Shown: positions 8,773-16,565, counted from the stretch's first letter. The stretch is 39,843 nucleotides of DNA from Lachnospiraceae bacterium (GCA_014804485.1 JAAUZT010000015.1:48714-88556); one strand, 5' to 3'. Numbers and translations are program-made. The notes: generated by a model not told the origin, from the sequence alone.

Positions 8773-10966
8773 AATCCACCCACCGCATCTCCATCGGCGC
8801 CAGGTCGAGTTCTTCTTTCAGTTTCCCGTACACATATAGCCTGGTCTGCCTCGGCTCCCTGGAATTGTTAATCACCGCAATCTTTCCGCTCTTCTCGAAC
8901 ACCGCCAGCTCCGTCTCCACATTGGTGACATAAAACTTCTTCATCTCTTCTTCCTGATGTGCCGCATAATAGATTGCCCGCAACAGAATACGGCAGTTCT
9001 GAGGAGAATAGGGCAGCCCCGTAAAGTAGACGCTCCGTCCTTTGCCGTACTCATTGACTACAAGGCGGCTGTATCTGCCGTCCATATTCAGGATCTGATA
9101 ATTCTCGCCCTGCGCATAGATACGACTCTTACCCTCACCGAAGTCAATCTCCCCCTCAATATCTTCCAAAATGAAATGTCTGCCGTCCGATTCATCGTAA
9201 CATGTGTTATATTTATCTGTACTCATGGAGAAACCCAGTTCCCTGTCCACGCCCAGCACATCGCTCAACTGGAAAAACCTTCCCTGATACTGACAGGCGC
9301 TGGGTTCACCCACGCCGATGAAGCCGCCGCCTTCATCCACAAACCTGCGAATCGCGCATACCACCTTTTCATCCTTCCAGTTCTCGGCGCCGCTCCATGA
9401 AGTGCCGGCATCGCCCGCGTTGATGATAACCTTGATATCCGGGTCGATTCCCTCCCTCACCTCGTCAAAAGTGATGAACTCCACCTCTATCGGCATACCG
9501 CTTAAACATTCGATCACACCCACATAGGAGTAAATCTCCCGATACCAGAGCGCGTGGTGCACCTGATTCGCCATCCATCTTCTCAGATTCCCCCAACAAT
9601 TTAAGATGCCTACCTTAAAAGGCGCTGTGTATGCCTTCGTTCCCTGCATATTCTCATGAATCTGTCGAAATTCATTCACGACCTTCTGAATCTGATCGAT
9701 AAACCCCGGCCATTCACTGGCCAATTTCAGATAACCGCCGTATCCGATCCGGTCAAGGGGCGAACGCAGAATCGCCCTTCTCGCTTTCATCCAGTTGTCC
9801 TGTGCCTCGCCGATCGGGTCGCCGCCCTCGGTAAACACATCCGGGAAAAAGTAGGGAAGCAGTCTCCCTTCCGTATATTTTACACCTTGAATATCGGATA
9901 TCATGCGTAACGTAACCCCGTCTCCCACAGAGCCTACCACCGCATCCAGTCCGATATTCTTGAAGTATTTGCCGAACGGTTCCGTGCCGATCCAGTGATC
10001 GCCAAGGAACATCATTGCTTCCTTGCCGTAACTGTGGACGATATCCACCAGCTCTTTTGCCAGTTTAGATACTTCTATCTGCTGAAATTCAATAAAATCC
10101 TTAAACTCTTTGGAAGGCACCCGGAATATGGAGTTGTGATAGCCCTGATCCACAATAAACTCCGGCCGGAACCTATACCCCGCCCACTTCTCAAACTGTT
10201 CCAGAATATACGGACTGACACTGGCGCTGTAACCGAACCACTCCACGAATTTCTCCCGCTTCTGGTCGTCAAAAGTGAGCGTGAATTGGTGGAAAAAAGT
10301 GGTAAACCGCACGACATCCACATCCGGATTGTCCTCGCACCACCGTTTTAGCTTTTCTTTCACATACACCTGCGTCTTAGGCTGTCTGACATCATAAGTA
10401 AGCTGGTGGGGCGCATCCTTCCAGTCATTGGTAATAAAATTATACATATGTACCGGATCCCAGATCAGGAATGCGAGGAAGCTGACCGTATACTGATGAT
10501 AAGGTATCGTCTCGATCACGACCTCACCTGTCTTCTCATCGTATTCCCATTTTTCCGGAGACACTACCTCGCCCGTTGTCCGATCCACGACTTCCCACCA
10601 TCTCTTCGGATCGTCTATGGTGTTGACCTTAAGCTGCTCCGTGTGGAATCCTTTCATGAGTTCTATGCGCAGACTCCCTGCTTTCGCGGTCACCCGGTCA
10701 CTGATCAGATATTCCTGCTGTATCTCCTCCGGATTTTGCATCGCCCAATCATTATCTTTTCTGGTTGTGTAGTAAGTTGCATAAATCTTCGCATCCTGAC
10801 TTAAAAGCTCCGGCGGCATATTCGTGCCGTCACAATCTCTGAGGGCATCCGCCCCCAGCAGTTCTTTTAAACGTATGGTCTCCTCGACCATATCTACATC
10901 TGTCGGCAAGGTCAATCTCCCGGTTGTCTCCGTTATTTTTCCTGCTTTCATCATCTCACGATCCAT
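8765..10966 (-). CDS. GH112 galactosyl-hexosamine (or galactosyl-rhamnose) phosphorylase
   Basis: 733 residues, the usual length for GH112. Enzymes of this family reversibly phosphorolyse a beta-galactosyl disaccharide to alpha-galactose-1-phosphate: galacto-N-biose/lacto-N-biose (mucin and milk glycans) or galactosyl-rhamnose. Recognised from the overall sequence: TGRLTLPTDVDMVEET at the start, RFTTFFHQFTLTF and EAMMFLGDHWIGTEPFGKYF in the barrel, then GILNCWGNLRRWM and GGFIGVGEPSACQYQGRFFQ in the middle domain. It is cytosolic, with no signal peptide. Start ATG at 10966 follows GGGGG at good spacing; a -10-like TATAAT lies at 11010-11015 on the same strand with no good -35. No sugar transporter, galK or galT is next to it, so the substrate cannot be told from context; Gal-GlcNAc/GalNAc and Gal-Rha activities remain open. 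Confidence 0.9.
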   Translation of the reverse strand: MDREMMKAGKITETTGRLTLPTDVDMVEETIRLKELLGADALRDCDGTNMPPELLSQDAKIYATYYTTRKDNDWAMQNPEEIQQEYLISDRVTAKAGSLRIELMKGFHTEQLKVNTIDDPKRWWEVVDRTTGEVVSPEKWEYDEKTGEVVIETIPYHQYTVSFLAFLIWDPVHMYNFITNDWKDAPHQLTYDVRQPKTQVYVKEKLKRWCEDNPDVDVVRFTTFFHQFTLTFDDQKREKFVEWFGYSASVSPYILEQFEKWAGYRFRPEFIVDQGYHNSIFRVPSKEFKDFIEFQQIEVSKLAKELVDIVHSYGKEAMMFLGDHWIGTEPFGKYFKNIGLDAVVGSVGDGVTLRMISDIQGVKYTEGRLLPYFFPDVFTEGGDPIGEAQDNWMKARRAILRSPLDRIGYGGYLKLASEWPGFIDQIQKVVNEFRQIHENMQGTKAYTAPFKVGILNCWGNLRRWMANQVHHALWYREIYSYVGVIECLSGMPIEVEFITFDEVREGIDPDIKVIINAGDAGTSWSGAENWKDEKVVCAIRRFVDEGGGFIGVGEPSACQYQGRFFQLSDVLGVDRELGFSMSTDKYNTCYDESDGRHFILEDIEGEIDFGEGKSRIYAQGENYQILNMDGRYSRLVVNEYGKGRSVYFTGLPYSPQNCRILLRAIYYAAHQEEEMKKFYVTNVETELAVFEKSGKIAVINNSREPRQTRLYVYGKLKEELDLAPMEMRWVDYE

Positions 10967-11050
10967 ATTTACCCCCGTTCCGGAACGCTGCGCTCCTGTC
11001 GTTTACTCTATTATAATAGATAACCGCAGGATATTCTATCTTATTATTTC

Positions 11051-11206
11051 GCAACTGTTCAGAACCCTGTTCTTCACAGTTACGAAGGTGCACAGAAATT
11101 ATGCTTTCTGCATAATTTCGCGCATGTCTACCTCGGGTTTTCTGTGACTTCCGCTTACGCTTCACTCACAAAAAACACCTCGCGCTAGCATCTTCTGGAC
11201 AGTTAC
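11051..11206. repeat. Inverted-repeat element with internal hairpins
   Basis: Outer ends GCAACTGTTCAGAA (11051-11064) and its near reverse complement TTCTGGACAGTTAC (11193-11206) bracket the element. Inside are a perfect 10-bp hairpin GAAATTATGC/GCATAATTTC (11096-11120) and a weaker stem (about 11130-11180) with loop CGCTTACGCTTCAC. The same loop occurs in the repeat at 20621-20692. It lies between spoVAC and the GH112 gene and may end the spoVAC transcript. It is probably a dispersed, non-coding repeat of this genome. Confidence 0.65.
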
Positions 11207-11216
11207 ATTTTTTCAT

Positions 11217-11705
11217 TCACGCTATCCCCAGCAGCGTTCCGATCCAGTAGAGCAGTCCAAGCGCCCAGCTTGTGAATATGCCGAACAGAATGACCGGTCC
11301 TGCAATCGTAAAGATCTTACAGCCGATTCCGAACACCTGTCCCTCCTTCTGATATTCAATAGCCGCGGACGCAACCGAATTCGCGAATCCCGTAATCGGC
11401 ACAAGCGCACCGCCGCCGCCCCATTCCACCAGCTTCGGATACAGATTAAATCCGGTGAGCAGTACACTGGTCAATACCAGCAGCATCGAGCACCAGAAAG
11501 CCGCAGTCTCCTTGTCAAGTCCCATATTGTTTGTCGCATAATTCAAAATGAACTGTCCAAACAGGCATATAATACCACCCGTTATGAATGCTTTGCACAT
11601 ACGCCATATGAGATTATACTTCGGGGTTACCTGCTCTACATGCTGTTGGTACTCCTGCTCTTTTTTCTGTTGTGTTGTCTGTGGTTTTTGATTGGTTTGT
11701 GTCAT
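11217..11705 (-). CDS. spoVAC: Stage V sporulation protein AC
   Basis: 162 residues. SpoVAC is a multi-pass forespore inner-membrane protein of the SpoVA channel that moves dipicolinic acid into the spore and out at germination. Features: a hydrophilic Gln-rich N-terminus, then membrane segments around GGIICLFGQFILNYA, FWCSMLLVLTSVLLTGF and IAGPVILFGIFTSWALGLLYW, and the family stretch PKLVEWGGGGALVPITGFAN. An upstream in-frame start at 11732 exists; ATG 11705 has AAGAAAGGA and is preferred. It is separated from spoVAB by 784 bp of repeats, and spoVAD/spoVAE do not follow; the next gene is a sugar phosphorylase. Confidence 0.93.
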   Translation of the reverse strand: MTQTNQKPQTTQQKKEQEYQQHVEQVTPKYNLIWRMCKAFITGGIICLFGQFILNYATNNMGLDKETAAFWCSMLLVLTSVLLTGFNLYPKLVEWGGGGALVPITGFANSVASAAIEYQKEGQVFGIGCKIFTIAGPVILFGIFTSWALGLLYWIGTLLGIA

Positions 11706-11823
11706 GTGATTGGTTTCCTTTCTTATTTGCATTGTATTGTTGTATTCAGGACATTCTGCATTGTATTTGTTCTGTTGTGTAGTTTATTGTTATGTTGTCA
11801 TTTAGTAATTGGCTAGGACGTCC

Positions 11824-11960
11824 GCGCAGGTGGAAGTTAATATCTACGGAGCCGCGCTCCCGCTCCGTAAAAAGCGTAACGGGCACTAAGTTCGTGAAAT
11901 ACCTCACTAAGTGCCGACGCTTTTTAAGGGGCTCCTTAAGATATTAACTTCCGCCTACGC
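11824..11960. repeat. Long palindrome with nested stems
   Basis: Outer arms: left 11824-11852 and right 11931-11960 share GGAAGTTAATATCT and flanking GGAGC/GCTCC. Nested inside, AAAAAGCGT plus GGCACTAAG (11869-11890) pairs with CACTAAGTGCC plus ACGCTTTTT (11904-11925). The whole could fold into one stem of about 65 bp with small bulges. It is in the spoVAB-spoVAC gap and not coding. Confidence 0.75.
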
Positions 11961-11963
11961 TGG

Positions 11964-12123
11964 GTAGTGGCTGTGCTTACCGAATATTTGCTATATCTAT
12001 AGGGTATTGACTTTATCTACTGGTCATCGGCTTTGTCTATCGGTTAGCGGCTTTGCCTGCCAAGTAGCGGTTCTGTCTACCGAATAGTGGTTTTCTCTGC
12101 CTAATAGCGGTTTTCTCAATAAC
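11964..12123. repeat. Eight degenerate 20-bp tandem repeats
   Basis: Reading the plus strand in steps of 20 from 11964 gives eight units without any indel. The common form is approximately xTAGCGGCTTTGTCTACCGA; the best-kept core is TAGCGG followed by CTTTGTCTA. Units 4 to 8 (12024-12123) are the most alike, unit 2 the least. It lies between the two long palindromes of the spoVAB-spoVAC gap. No open frame or known element fits. Confidence 0.75.
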
Positions 12124-12167
12124 AAGTGTTCTCGAGTCGAGGTTATCTTCAATACACAGCGCTGGAT

Positions 12168-12326
12168 AGTATGTAGTTGTCATAAGGACCGTTTGGATAT
12201 GTTTAAATCCTTCGGATTTAAACTGCCGGCACTTAGCGAGGTTTTAAAGTTGCAACGCAACTTTCGAGCTTAGTACCGTTGCGTTTGGAACCGAGCGGAA
12301 GCGCGTCCTTAGGGCAACTACATACT
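12168..12326. repeat. Long palindrome with two internal hairpins
   Basis: Outer arms AGTATGTAGTTG plus AAGGAC (12168-12189) and GTCCTTAGGGCAACTACATACT-type right arm (12305-12326) are near-perfect reverse complements. Inside are GTTTAAATCC/GGATTTAAAC with loop TTC (12201-12223) and AAAGTTGC/GCAACTTT (about 12246-12264), the latter flanked by GGCACTTAG and CTTAGTACC. It resembles a structured repeat unit rather than a gene. Confidence 0.7.
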
Positions 12327-12394
12327 GTCTGGCGCGTCTGGCTCCATTAACCGACATTAACTGACATTAACGCCTAAACAGTTACACTCTATCC

Positions 12395-12462
12395 GTTATA
12401 TCACGATTTAATCCGCATTCTTTTCTGAATTCATTCACAAATTGTGTTATATCATGATTTAA
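12395..12462. repeat. 17-bp direct repeat upstream of the palindromes
   Basis: GTTATATCACGATTTAA at 12395-12411 recurs as GTTATATCATGATTTAA at 12446-12462 (one mismatch, 51 bp apart). It lies just downstream of the spoVAB stop. The rest of 12327-12489 is AT-rich, with short ACATTAAC repeats near 12350-12372, and no gene is seen. Confidence 0.5.
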
Positions 12463-12489
12463 CTCTCTGTATTCCTATGCACATAGTAT

Positions 12490-12990
12490 TTAACCTCCAT
12501 ATAAATACACCTCCCTGGTAAAATAAATCAGGCTCCCCACCAGTTTCCCCAGCGCCACAGCCAGAATTGCTATTCCGAGCCCATGCCGGAATCCGATTCT
12601 TCTCGCAAAAATCGGGATTGTATTAAGCATCTCCGCAATAGCCAATGCCAGACAACCTACGAATATCCCCGCAAACACGCCGAAAACAAGCAGAAATAAC
12701 GTTCCGATCAGATTCCACACACCTTCCGTTGCATTTTCTCCGAGCAGTCTGTGCTCCCTCACGAACTCACCAACCATGCCCCAATTGCTGAATATACTGA
12801 AAAAGCCGCCGAAAAGTGTACCAAACACTACCATCTCTTCCAGCACGAATATTTTCCGCGCCACATGCATTTTGCCCGCGAAGCGCGGGATCAGGCCAAC
12901 CGAGATCAGCACTGTAAATACCCCCGCCGAAACGATCAGACCGCTGCTGACTCCGACCACCGCTAACAAGAGCTGTTTAATAAATAACAT
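12490..12990 (-). CDS. spoVAB: Stage V sporulation protein AB
   Basis: 166 residues, very hydrophobic, with about five membrane segments (for example LLLAVVGVSSGLIVSAGVFT near the start, LFLLVFGVFAGIFVGCLALA and GIAILAVALGKLVGSLIY at the end). The internal stretch KMHVARKIFVLEEMVVFGTLFGG is the family hallmark. Part of the forespore SpoVA dipicolinate channel. AAGGAGAG precedes the ATG at 12990. It starts 21 bp after the spoVAA stop, so the two are one operon. Its 3' side opens into the repeat-rich gap before spoVAC. Confidence 0.92.
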   Translation of the reverse strand: MLFIKQLLLAVVGVSSGLIVSAGVFTVLISVGLIPRFAGKMHVARKIFVLEEMVVFGTLFGGFFSIFSNWGMVGEFVREHRLLGENATEGVWNLIGTLFLLVFGVFAGIFVGCLALAIAEMLNTIPIFARRIGFRHGLGIAILAVALGKLVGSLIYFTREVYLYGG

Positions 12991-13011
12991 TTGATATTAC
13001 TCTCCTTTTTT

Positions 13012-13647
13012 CTAATTAACATCCAGTGTCTTGCCCTCTCTGTCTGCTGTCTCGATGAGTGCTTTATTGACATCTTCTTCATAAATTCGCATTTCTACTT
13101 CGATCGGAGTCGGATCCTTAGTGATTCTTCTGCCGCCGATGTGGTTAAAGAATACAATTATGCCGATGGCAAGCCCGGCCGAGTACGCCAGCTCCAGAAT
13201 ACCGTATCCGTCTCCCTGCTGCCCCATGACCATCTCATAGATCTTCACGAACACGTCATTAATCCCAATATCGTTGTGAAAGGCCATGATCGTAAAGGCG
13301 GTGCCGAAGAAACTGATCATCGCCACAAAAGCAAGCTTAATCCACTGTACCGCTCCTTTATGCTTATTGACATTGATATACTCTACCATAACAGCTGTTT
13401 CGCCAATACTCTGTACACTCGCCTCCGGACATACTTTATCGATCTCCTCAATTATCTTAAGGATGCTGATCACCCGTCTTTTAGGTTCCCCTTTTTTAAA
13501 GTGATGCAGTTTGATCGACTTTACTTTCGCCAGAATATGCGCATCACTGCAAGTCAGTTTCCCGATATCCTTCACATAGACATCCTCCGACTGCAATTCT
13601 ACATTCTGCTGTGCACAGATATATATTGTTGTGTTATTAGTTGACAT
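13012..13647 (-). CDS. spoVAA: Stage V sporulation protein AA
   Basis: 211 residues, the usual size. A soluble N-terminal half of about 95 residues (start MSTNNTTIYICAQQNVE) is followed by two membrane segments (WIKLAFVAMISFFGTAFTI and GILELAYSAGLAIGIIVFF) and a charged tail. Forespore membrane protein of the SpoVA channel; first gene of its operon. AAGGAG sits 9 bases before the ATG. A sigma-G-type promoter is present 64 bp upstream and a strong terminator insulates it from the HD-GYP gene ahead. Confidence 0.93.
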   Translation of the reverse strand: MSTNNTTIYICAQQNVELQSEDVYVKDIGKLTCSDAHILAKVKSIKLHHFKKGEPKRRVISILKIIEEIDKVCPEASVQSIGETAVMVEYINVNKHKGAVQWIKLAFVAMISFFGTAFTIMAFHNDIGINDVFVKIYEMVMGQQGDGYGILELAYSAGLAIGIIVFFNHIGGRRITKDPTPIEVEMRIYEEDVNKALIETADREGKTLDVN

Positions 13648-13710
13648 AACATTACACTCCTTGACAAAATCCTTACCCGGAAGGCTTAAATTATTCGTTG
13701 GATTTGCATT

Positions 13711-13740
13711 TAGTATGCGATAATACTGCCTTTTTTATGC
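13711..13740 (-). promoter_or_regulatory. Sigma-G-type promoter of spoVAA
   Basis: On the minus strand GCATAA (-35, 13735-13740) and CATACTA (-10, 13711-13717) are separated by 17 bases. Both match the forespore sigma-G pattern (GHATR and CATWHTA) and the position is right for spoVAA, a classical sigma-G gene. Seen directly; activity is inferred. Confidence 0.78.
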
Positions 13741-13766
13741 AAAAAAAAGTGCGCCTGTCGGCGCAC
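13738..13766 (-). terminator. Rho-independent terminator after the HD-GYP gene
   Basis: Minus strand: stem GTGCGCC/GGCGCAC (13766-13749) with a four-base loop, followed by eight or more T (A run at 13741-13748 on the plus strand). It lies 22 bp after the stop of the HD-GYP gene and directly before the spoVAA promoter. Confidence 0.9.
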
Positions 13767-13788
13767 AAAAATCATATAACAATTTTAT

Positions 13789-14874
13789 TTAAATAACAGG
13801 TAATATTTCTTTACAATACCACGTATCATCGGTCTGACGGATATCATCTCCCTGCATGATAATCGGGTGATCCGCGTCATTGATCGGAATAAAACGGATC
13901 GTTCCTCTTTCTCCATTGGACATGATAACCGTTCTGTTCGTATACTCGGCCCGCATATTTTTGAGAAAATTCATAACAAGTTCTCTGTCCAGCCCGTCGA
14001 ACTCCTCCTCATAGAACATGTCAAACACGTCAAGGGGAAGTCTTGCCCCTTTATAGCTTCTCGCGGAAACCATAGCGTCGTATATATCGGATATTGCCGT
14101 AATTCTGGCATACAGCCCGATCTCGTCTCCCATAATGCCGTCGGGATATCCTTTTCCATTCAGCTTCTCATGGTGATGGCGCGCTGCCCGCCTGATATTA
14201 TCATCAAACTTATCCCTCAACAATTCGTCCGAATAGACCGGATGTCTACGCATGATCTCCAATTCTTCCTCCGTCAGTCTGCGGGGCGCATCTAGAATCT
14301 CTTCCGGTATCATCGTTTTACCGATATCGTGCAGAAGTCCCGCCAAAACCAGCGTATTCACGTCGTCCGGCGGCAGTTCCAGCCACCCTGCCTGCATGCC
14401 GTTTAGGAATGCCACATTAAGGCAGTGACGCTGCAGTCCCTCATCCATAGGTCTGGGAAAATTGATACAGGAAAGAATCGTCACCGGATCAAAATTCTGC
14501 AATTTACCTGCCACCGCACGGGTCAACGGCTCCATCTGTTCATTGCTCAGCCACTGCTCATGGTCCGTTCTGTGGAAAAGGCTGCCTACGTTCTGTTGTA
14601 GCTGCGCATAGCCCACCCGCTTCTCGGTGAACTTTTGGCGGGCTTCAATCGGCACATGTTCGTCTGACATGATCTCTAAATAGGTGTCTTCGTACACCAT
14701 GATATTTTTGCTGTCTCCATAGAAGCCCATCAGCTTATCCAGCTTCTCCCTCGTGATCGTCTCACCCTTGGGAAGCAGCAATGTCGCCCCTGTATGGTTA
14801 AAAATATCATCTTTTAGTACAAGCCCGTCCCATAAATATTCAACCGGAAGTGACTGCAATTTCCTGTCGCTCAT
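13789..14874 (-). CDS. HD-GYP domain protein, probable cyclic-di-GMP phosphodiesterase
   Basis: 361 residues from the ATG at 14874. The N-terminal 100 residues are of unknown fold (LLPKGETITREKLDKL recalls the short leader found before many HD-GYP domains). The HD-GYP core shows LAGLLHDIGKTMIPEEIL, RRHPVYSDELL, ARHHHEKLNGKGYPDG and ITAISDIYDAMVSARSYK, that is, all metal ligands and the GYP signature. These enzymes hydrolyse c-di-GMP. The ATGA overlap with the PilZ gene upstream selects this start over the ATG at 14916. With the PilZ receptor it makes a c-di-GMP effector/eraser pair located between sigF and spoVAA. A strong terminator follows. Confidence 0.92.
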   Translation of the reverse strand: MSDRKLQSLPVEYLWDGLVLKDDIFNHTGATLLLPKGETITREKLDKLMGFYGDSKNIMVYEDTYLEIMSDEHVPIEARQKFTEKRVGYAQLQQNVGSLFHRTDHEQWLSNEQMEPLTRAVAGKLQNFDPVTILSCINFPRPMDEGLQRHCLNVAFLNGMQAGWLELPPDDVNTLVLAGLLHDIGKTMIPEEILDAPRRLTEEELEIMRRHPVYSDELLRDKFDDNIRRAARHHHEKLNGKGYPDGIMGDEIGLYARITAISDIYDAMVSARSYKGARLPLDVFDMFYEEEFDGLDRELVMNFLKNMRAEYTNRTVIMSNGERGTIRFIPINDADHPIIMQGDDIRQTDDTWYCKEILPVI

Positions 14875-15449
14875 CCTTGTGTCTCCCGTTCTAATTGAAT
14901 CCCGCTGATCCGGCATCCGTATTCTTCCGTTAACATGTTATTGTGGTTGATTCTGACGATCCCGCAGTGCAGAACGATCGTCCCTCTCTCCACCACAAGT
15001 GTCAGTACGAAGCTGTCGCCAACTCCAAAACATCCCGCATCCGCTTTCATCAACACACCGTTGGCACTCATGTTTATTGTCTGAATATGCATAGGCTTGC
15101 GGAGACGTATCGCCTGCCCGTCCACTAATATATGGCTGATCACGCCTTTTAACTCCATCGGATATCTTGTTCTGGCTCTGTCCTCTTTCTCTTTACTCCT
15201 GCCAAGAAGAACTTCGATCTCATTGTCCACCATGGCACCCTTGATCGTGCCGGAAATCTCATAGAGGCATTCTTCTGCAAAAATAAAAGCGGAAATCTTG
15301 TAATATTTCTTATCCGGCAGGCTTGCCGCGCTTATGCGCACGGAGTTCGTCAGACTGTTGAAGCCCAGGATTTTGGTATCCGCGATGATCTCGCCGTTTT
15401 CTGTATTCTTAATGAGTATTCTGCGATTCCTGATCGTACTCTCGTTCAT
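14871..15449 (-). CDS. PilZ domain cyclic-di-GMP-binding protein
   Basis: 192 residues. The N-terminal part (residues 1-85) is YcgR-N-like in size. The PilZ domain carries the ligand motif RARTRYP (R-x3-R) and, about 30 residues on, NMSANGVLM (the D/N-x-S-x2-G element). Such proteins bind c-di-GMP and change a partner. Overlaps the HD-GYP start by four bases, AAAAGGA precedes its ATG. Lies 57 bp after a 58-residue protein, itself downstream of sigF. The partner is not evident: no flagellar or cellulose gene is in the window. Confidence 0.88.
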   Translation of the reverse strand: MNESTIRNRRILIKNTENGEIIADTKILGFNSLTNSVRISAASLPDKKYYKISAFIFAEECLYEISGTIKGAMVDNEIEVLLGRSKEKEDRARTRYPMELKGVISHILVDGQAIRLRKPMHIQTINMSANGVLMKADAGCFGVGDSFVLTLVVERGTIVLHCGIVRINHNNMLTEEYGCRISGIQLERETQG

Positions 15450-15506
15450 TTGTCATGTTCCTTTTATGTAGTCTTCTCCGCAATGCGCATTCGGCTACTT
15501 TATGCA

Positions 15507-15683
15507 CTACTCATTGCTTATCGTGTACTCCATTAATTCATATTTGAGGCGGGTGCCCTCCGTAATTTCAGGAGGAAGTAAAGCTCTTGCCACCAGCTTC
15601 AACTCTTCTCCTTCCACGTCGGTTCTTCTTAAGTTCGCGTAATCACCGTCGATACTGTCTACCTGATAGTAAAATGTATTCAT
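15507..15683 (-). CDS. 58-residue DUF3006-like protein
   Basis: Small acidic protein starting MNTFYYQVDSIDGDYANLRR and ending YELMEYTISNE. The pattern of VDSIDGDYA followed by LPPEITEGTRLKYE resembles the DUF3006 family (VDRIEGDxA...LPxGVKEGD). Ribosome binding site GAGGGA, 7 bases before the ATG. It is located 108 bp after sigF and before the PilZ gene. Function unknown; the resemblance is by eye. Confidence 0.7.
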   Translation of the reverse strand: MNTFYYQVDSIDGDYANLRRTDVEGEELKLVARALLPPEITEGTRLKYELMEYTISNE

Positions 15684-15791
15684 TTGTATGTCCCTCGCTT
15701 TGCTGTTATATAAATTATACTACTTCCTCACCCATCAATAACCAGCCTGAACGGATAGAGAATTCTGTATTTTCTCTTTGCCCTTATAGTA

Positions 15792-16562
15792 TCACACTTC
15801 CTCTCTTAGTTGCAACAGAATACGCTTCTCCATACGGCTCACCTGCACCTGGCTGATTCCCATGTACTTTGCCACTTCCACCTGTGTCTTATCCTGAAAA
15901 TACCGCATACGGATCAGTTCCATCTCTCTGTCATCGAGCTTTCCTAAGAGCTGCTCGAGCAGCATGTGGTTTAATATCTGCTCTTTTTCCGTATCTTCAT
16001 GAATGCTGCCGTTAGGGATGGTTCTTCCTACACCCGTGTAGCTCATGCTGCTTCCGCCTACCACCTGATCTACCAGATAAATTTCATTGCCGTCAGACTG
16101 ATAGACAGACTTATAGATCGACTCCACCTCCACATTGGCATCCAGTGCCAGCACGATATCCTCCACATCAAGCCCGGTTGCTTCCGACAGCTCCTGCAGA
16201 CTCGCCTCCCGTCCGAATTGCTGCGAAAGGCGCTCGGCAGCCTGTTTGACCTTCCATCCGTTTTCCTTCAGTGTCCGGCTCACCTTGACCATTCCGTCAT
16301 CTCTTAAGAATCTCTTGATCTCTCCCTGAATCATCGGAACTGCATAGGTAGAAAAACGTACCTCGTATTTTAAATCAAATTTGTCGATTGCCTTCATCAG
16401 ACCGATACATCCGATCTGAAACAGGTCCTCCATATCATATCCCCGTCCCGCAAACCGCTTCACGATGTGACGTACCAGTCCAAGATTTTCCTCTATCAGT
16501 GTCTCCCTTGCCTCTTTATCTCCTGCCTGTGAACGTTCGATTAATACGGCAGTCTCTTCCAT
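15792..16562 (-). CDS. sigF: RNA polymerase sigma-F factor (sporulation)
   Basis: 256 residues, the first compartment-specific sigma factor of the forespore. Region 2 shows NLGLVRHIVKRFAGRGYDME, DLFQIGCIGLMKAIDKFD and VRFSTYAVPMIQGEIKRFLR; region 4 ends with the helix-turn-helix TQVEVAKYMGISQVQVSRME. Region 3 is present between them. It is the third gene of spoIIAA-spoIIAB-sigF, with three bases between the spoIIAB stop and this ATG. It is held inactive by SpoIIAB and released by SpoIIAA. The alternatives sigG and sigB are less likely because of the spoIIAA/AB context. Confidence 0.96.
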   Translation of the reverse strand: MEETAVLIERSQAGDKEARETLIEENLGLVRHIVKRFAGRGYDMEDLFQIGCIGLMKAIDKFDLKYEVRFSTYAVPMIQGEIKRFLRDDGMVKVSRTLKENGWKVKQAAERLSQQFGREASLQELSEATGLDVEDIVLALDANVEVESIYKSVYQSDGNEIYLVDQVVGGSSMSYTGVGRTIPNGSIHEDTEKEQILNHMLLEQLLGKLDDREMELIRMRYFQDKTQVEVAKYMGISQVQVSRMEKRILLQLREEV

Positions 16563-16565
16563 CGG

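Noticed and set aside
7986-8774. Long plus-strand open frame of 262 codons
   Set aside because: It lies antisense to the HD-domain gene with clear motifs, is Pro/His-rich and has no family features: a shadow.
12991-13644. Plus-strand open frame of 217 codons
   Set aside because: Exact antisense of spoVAA.
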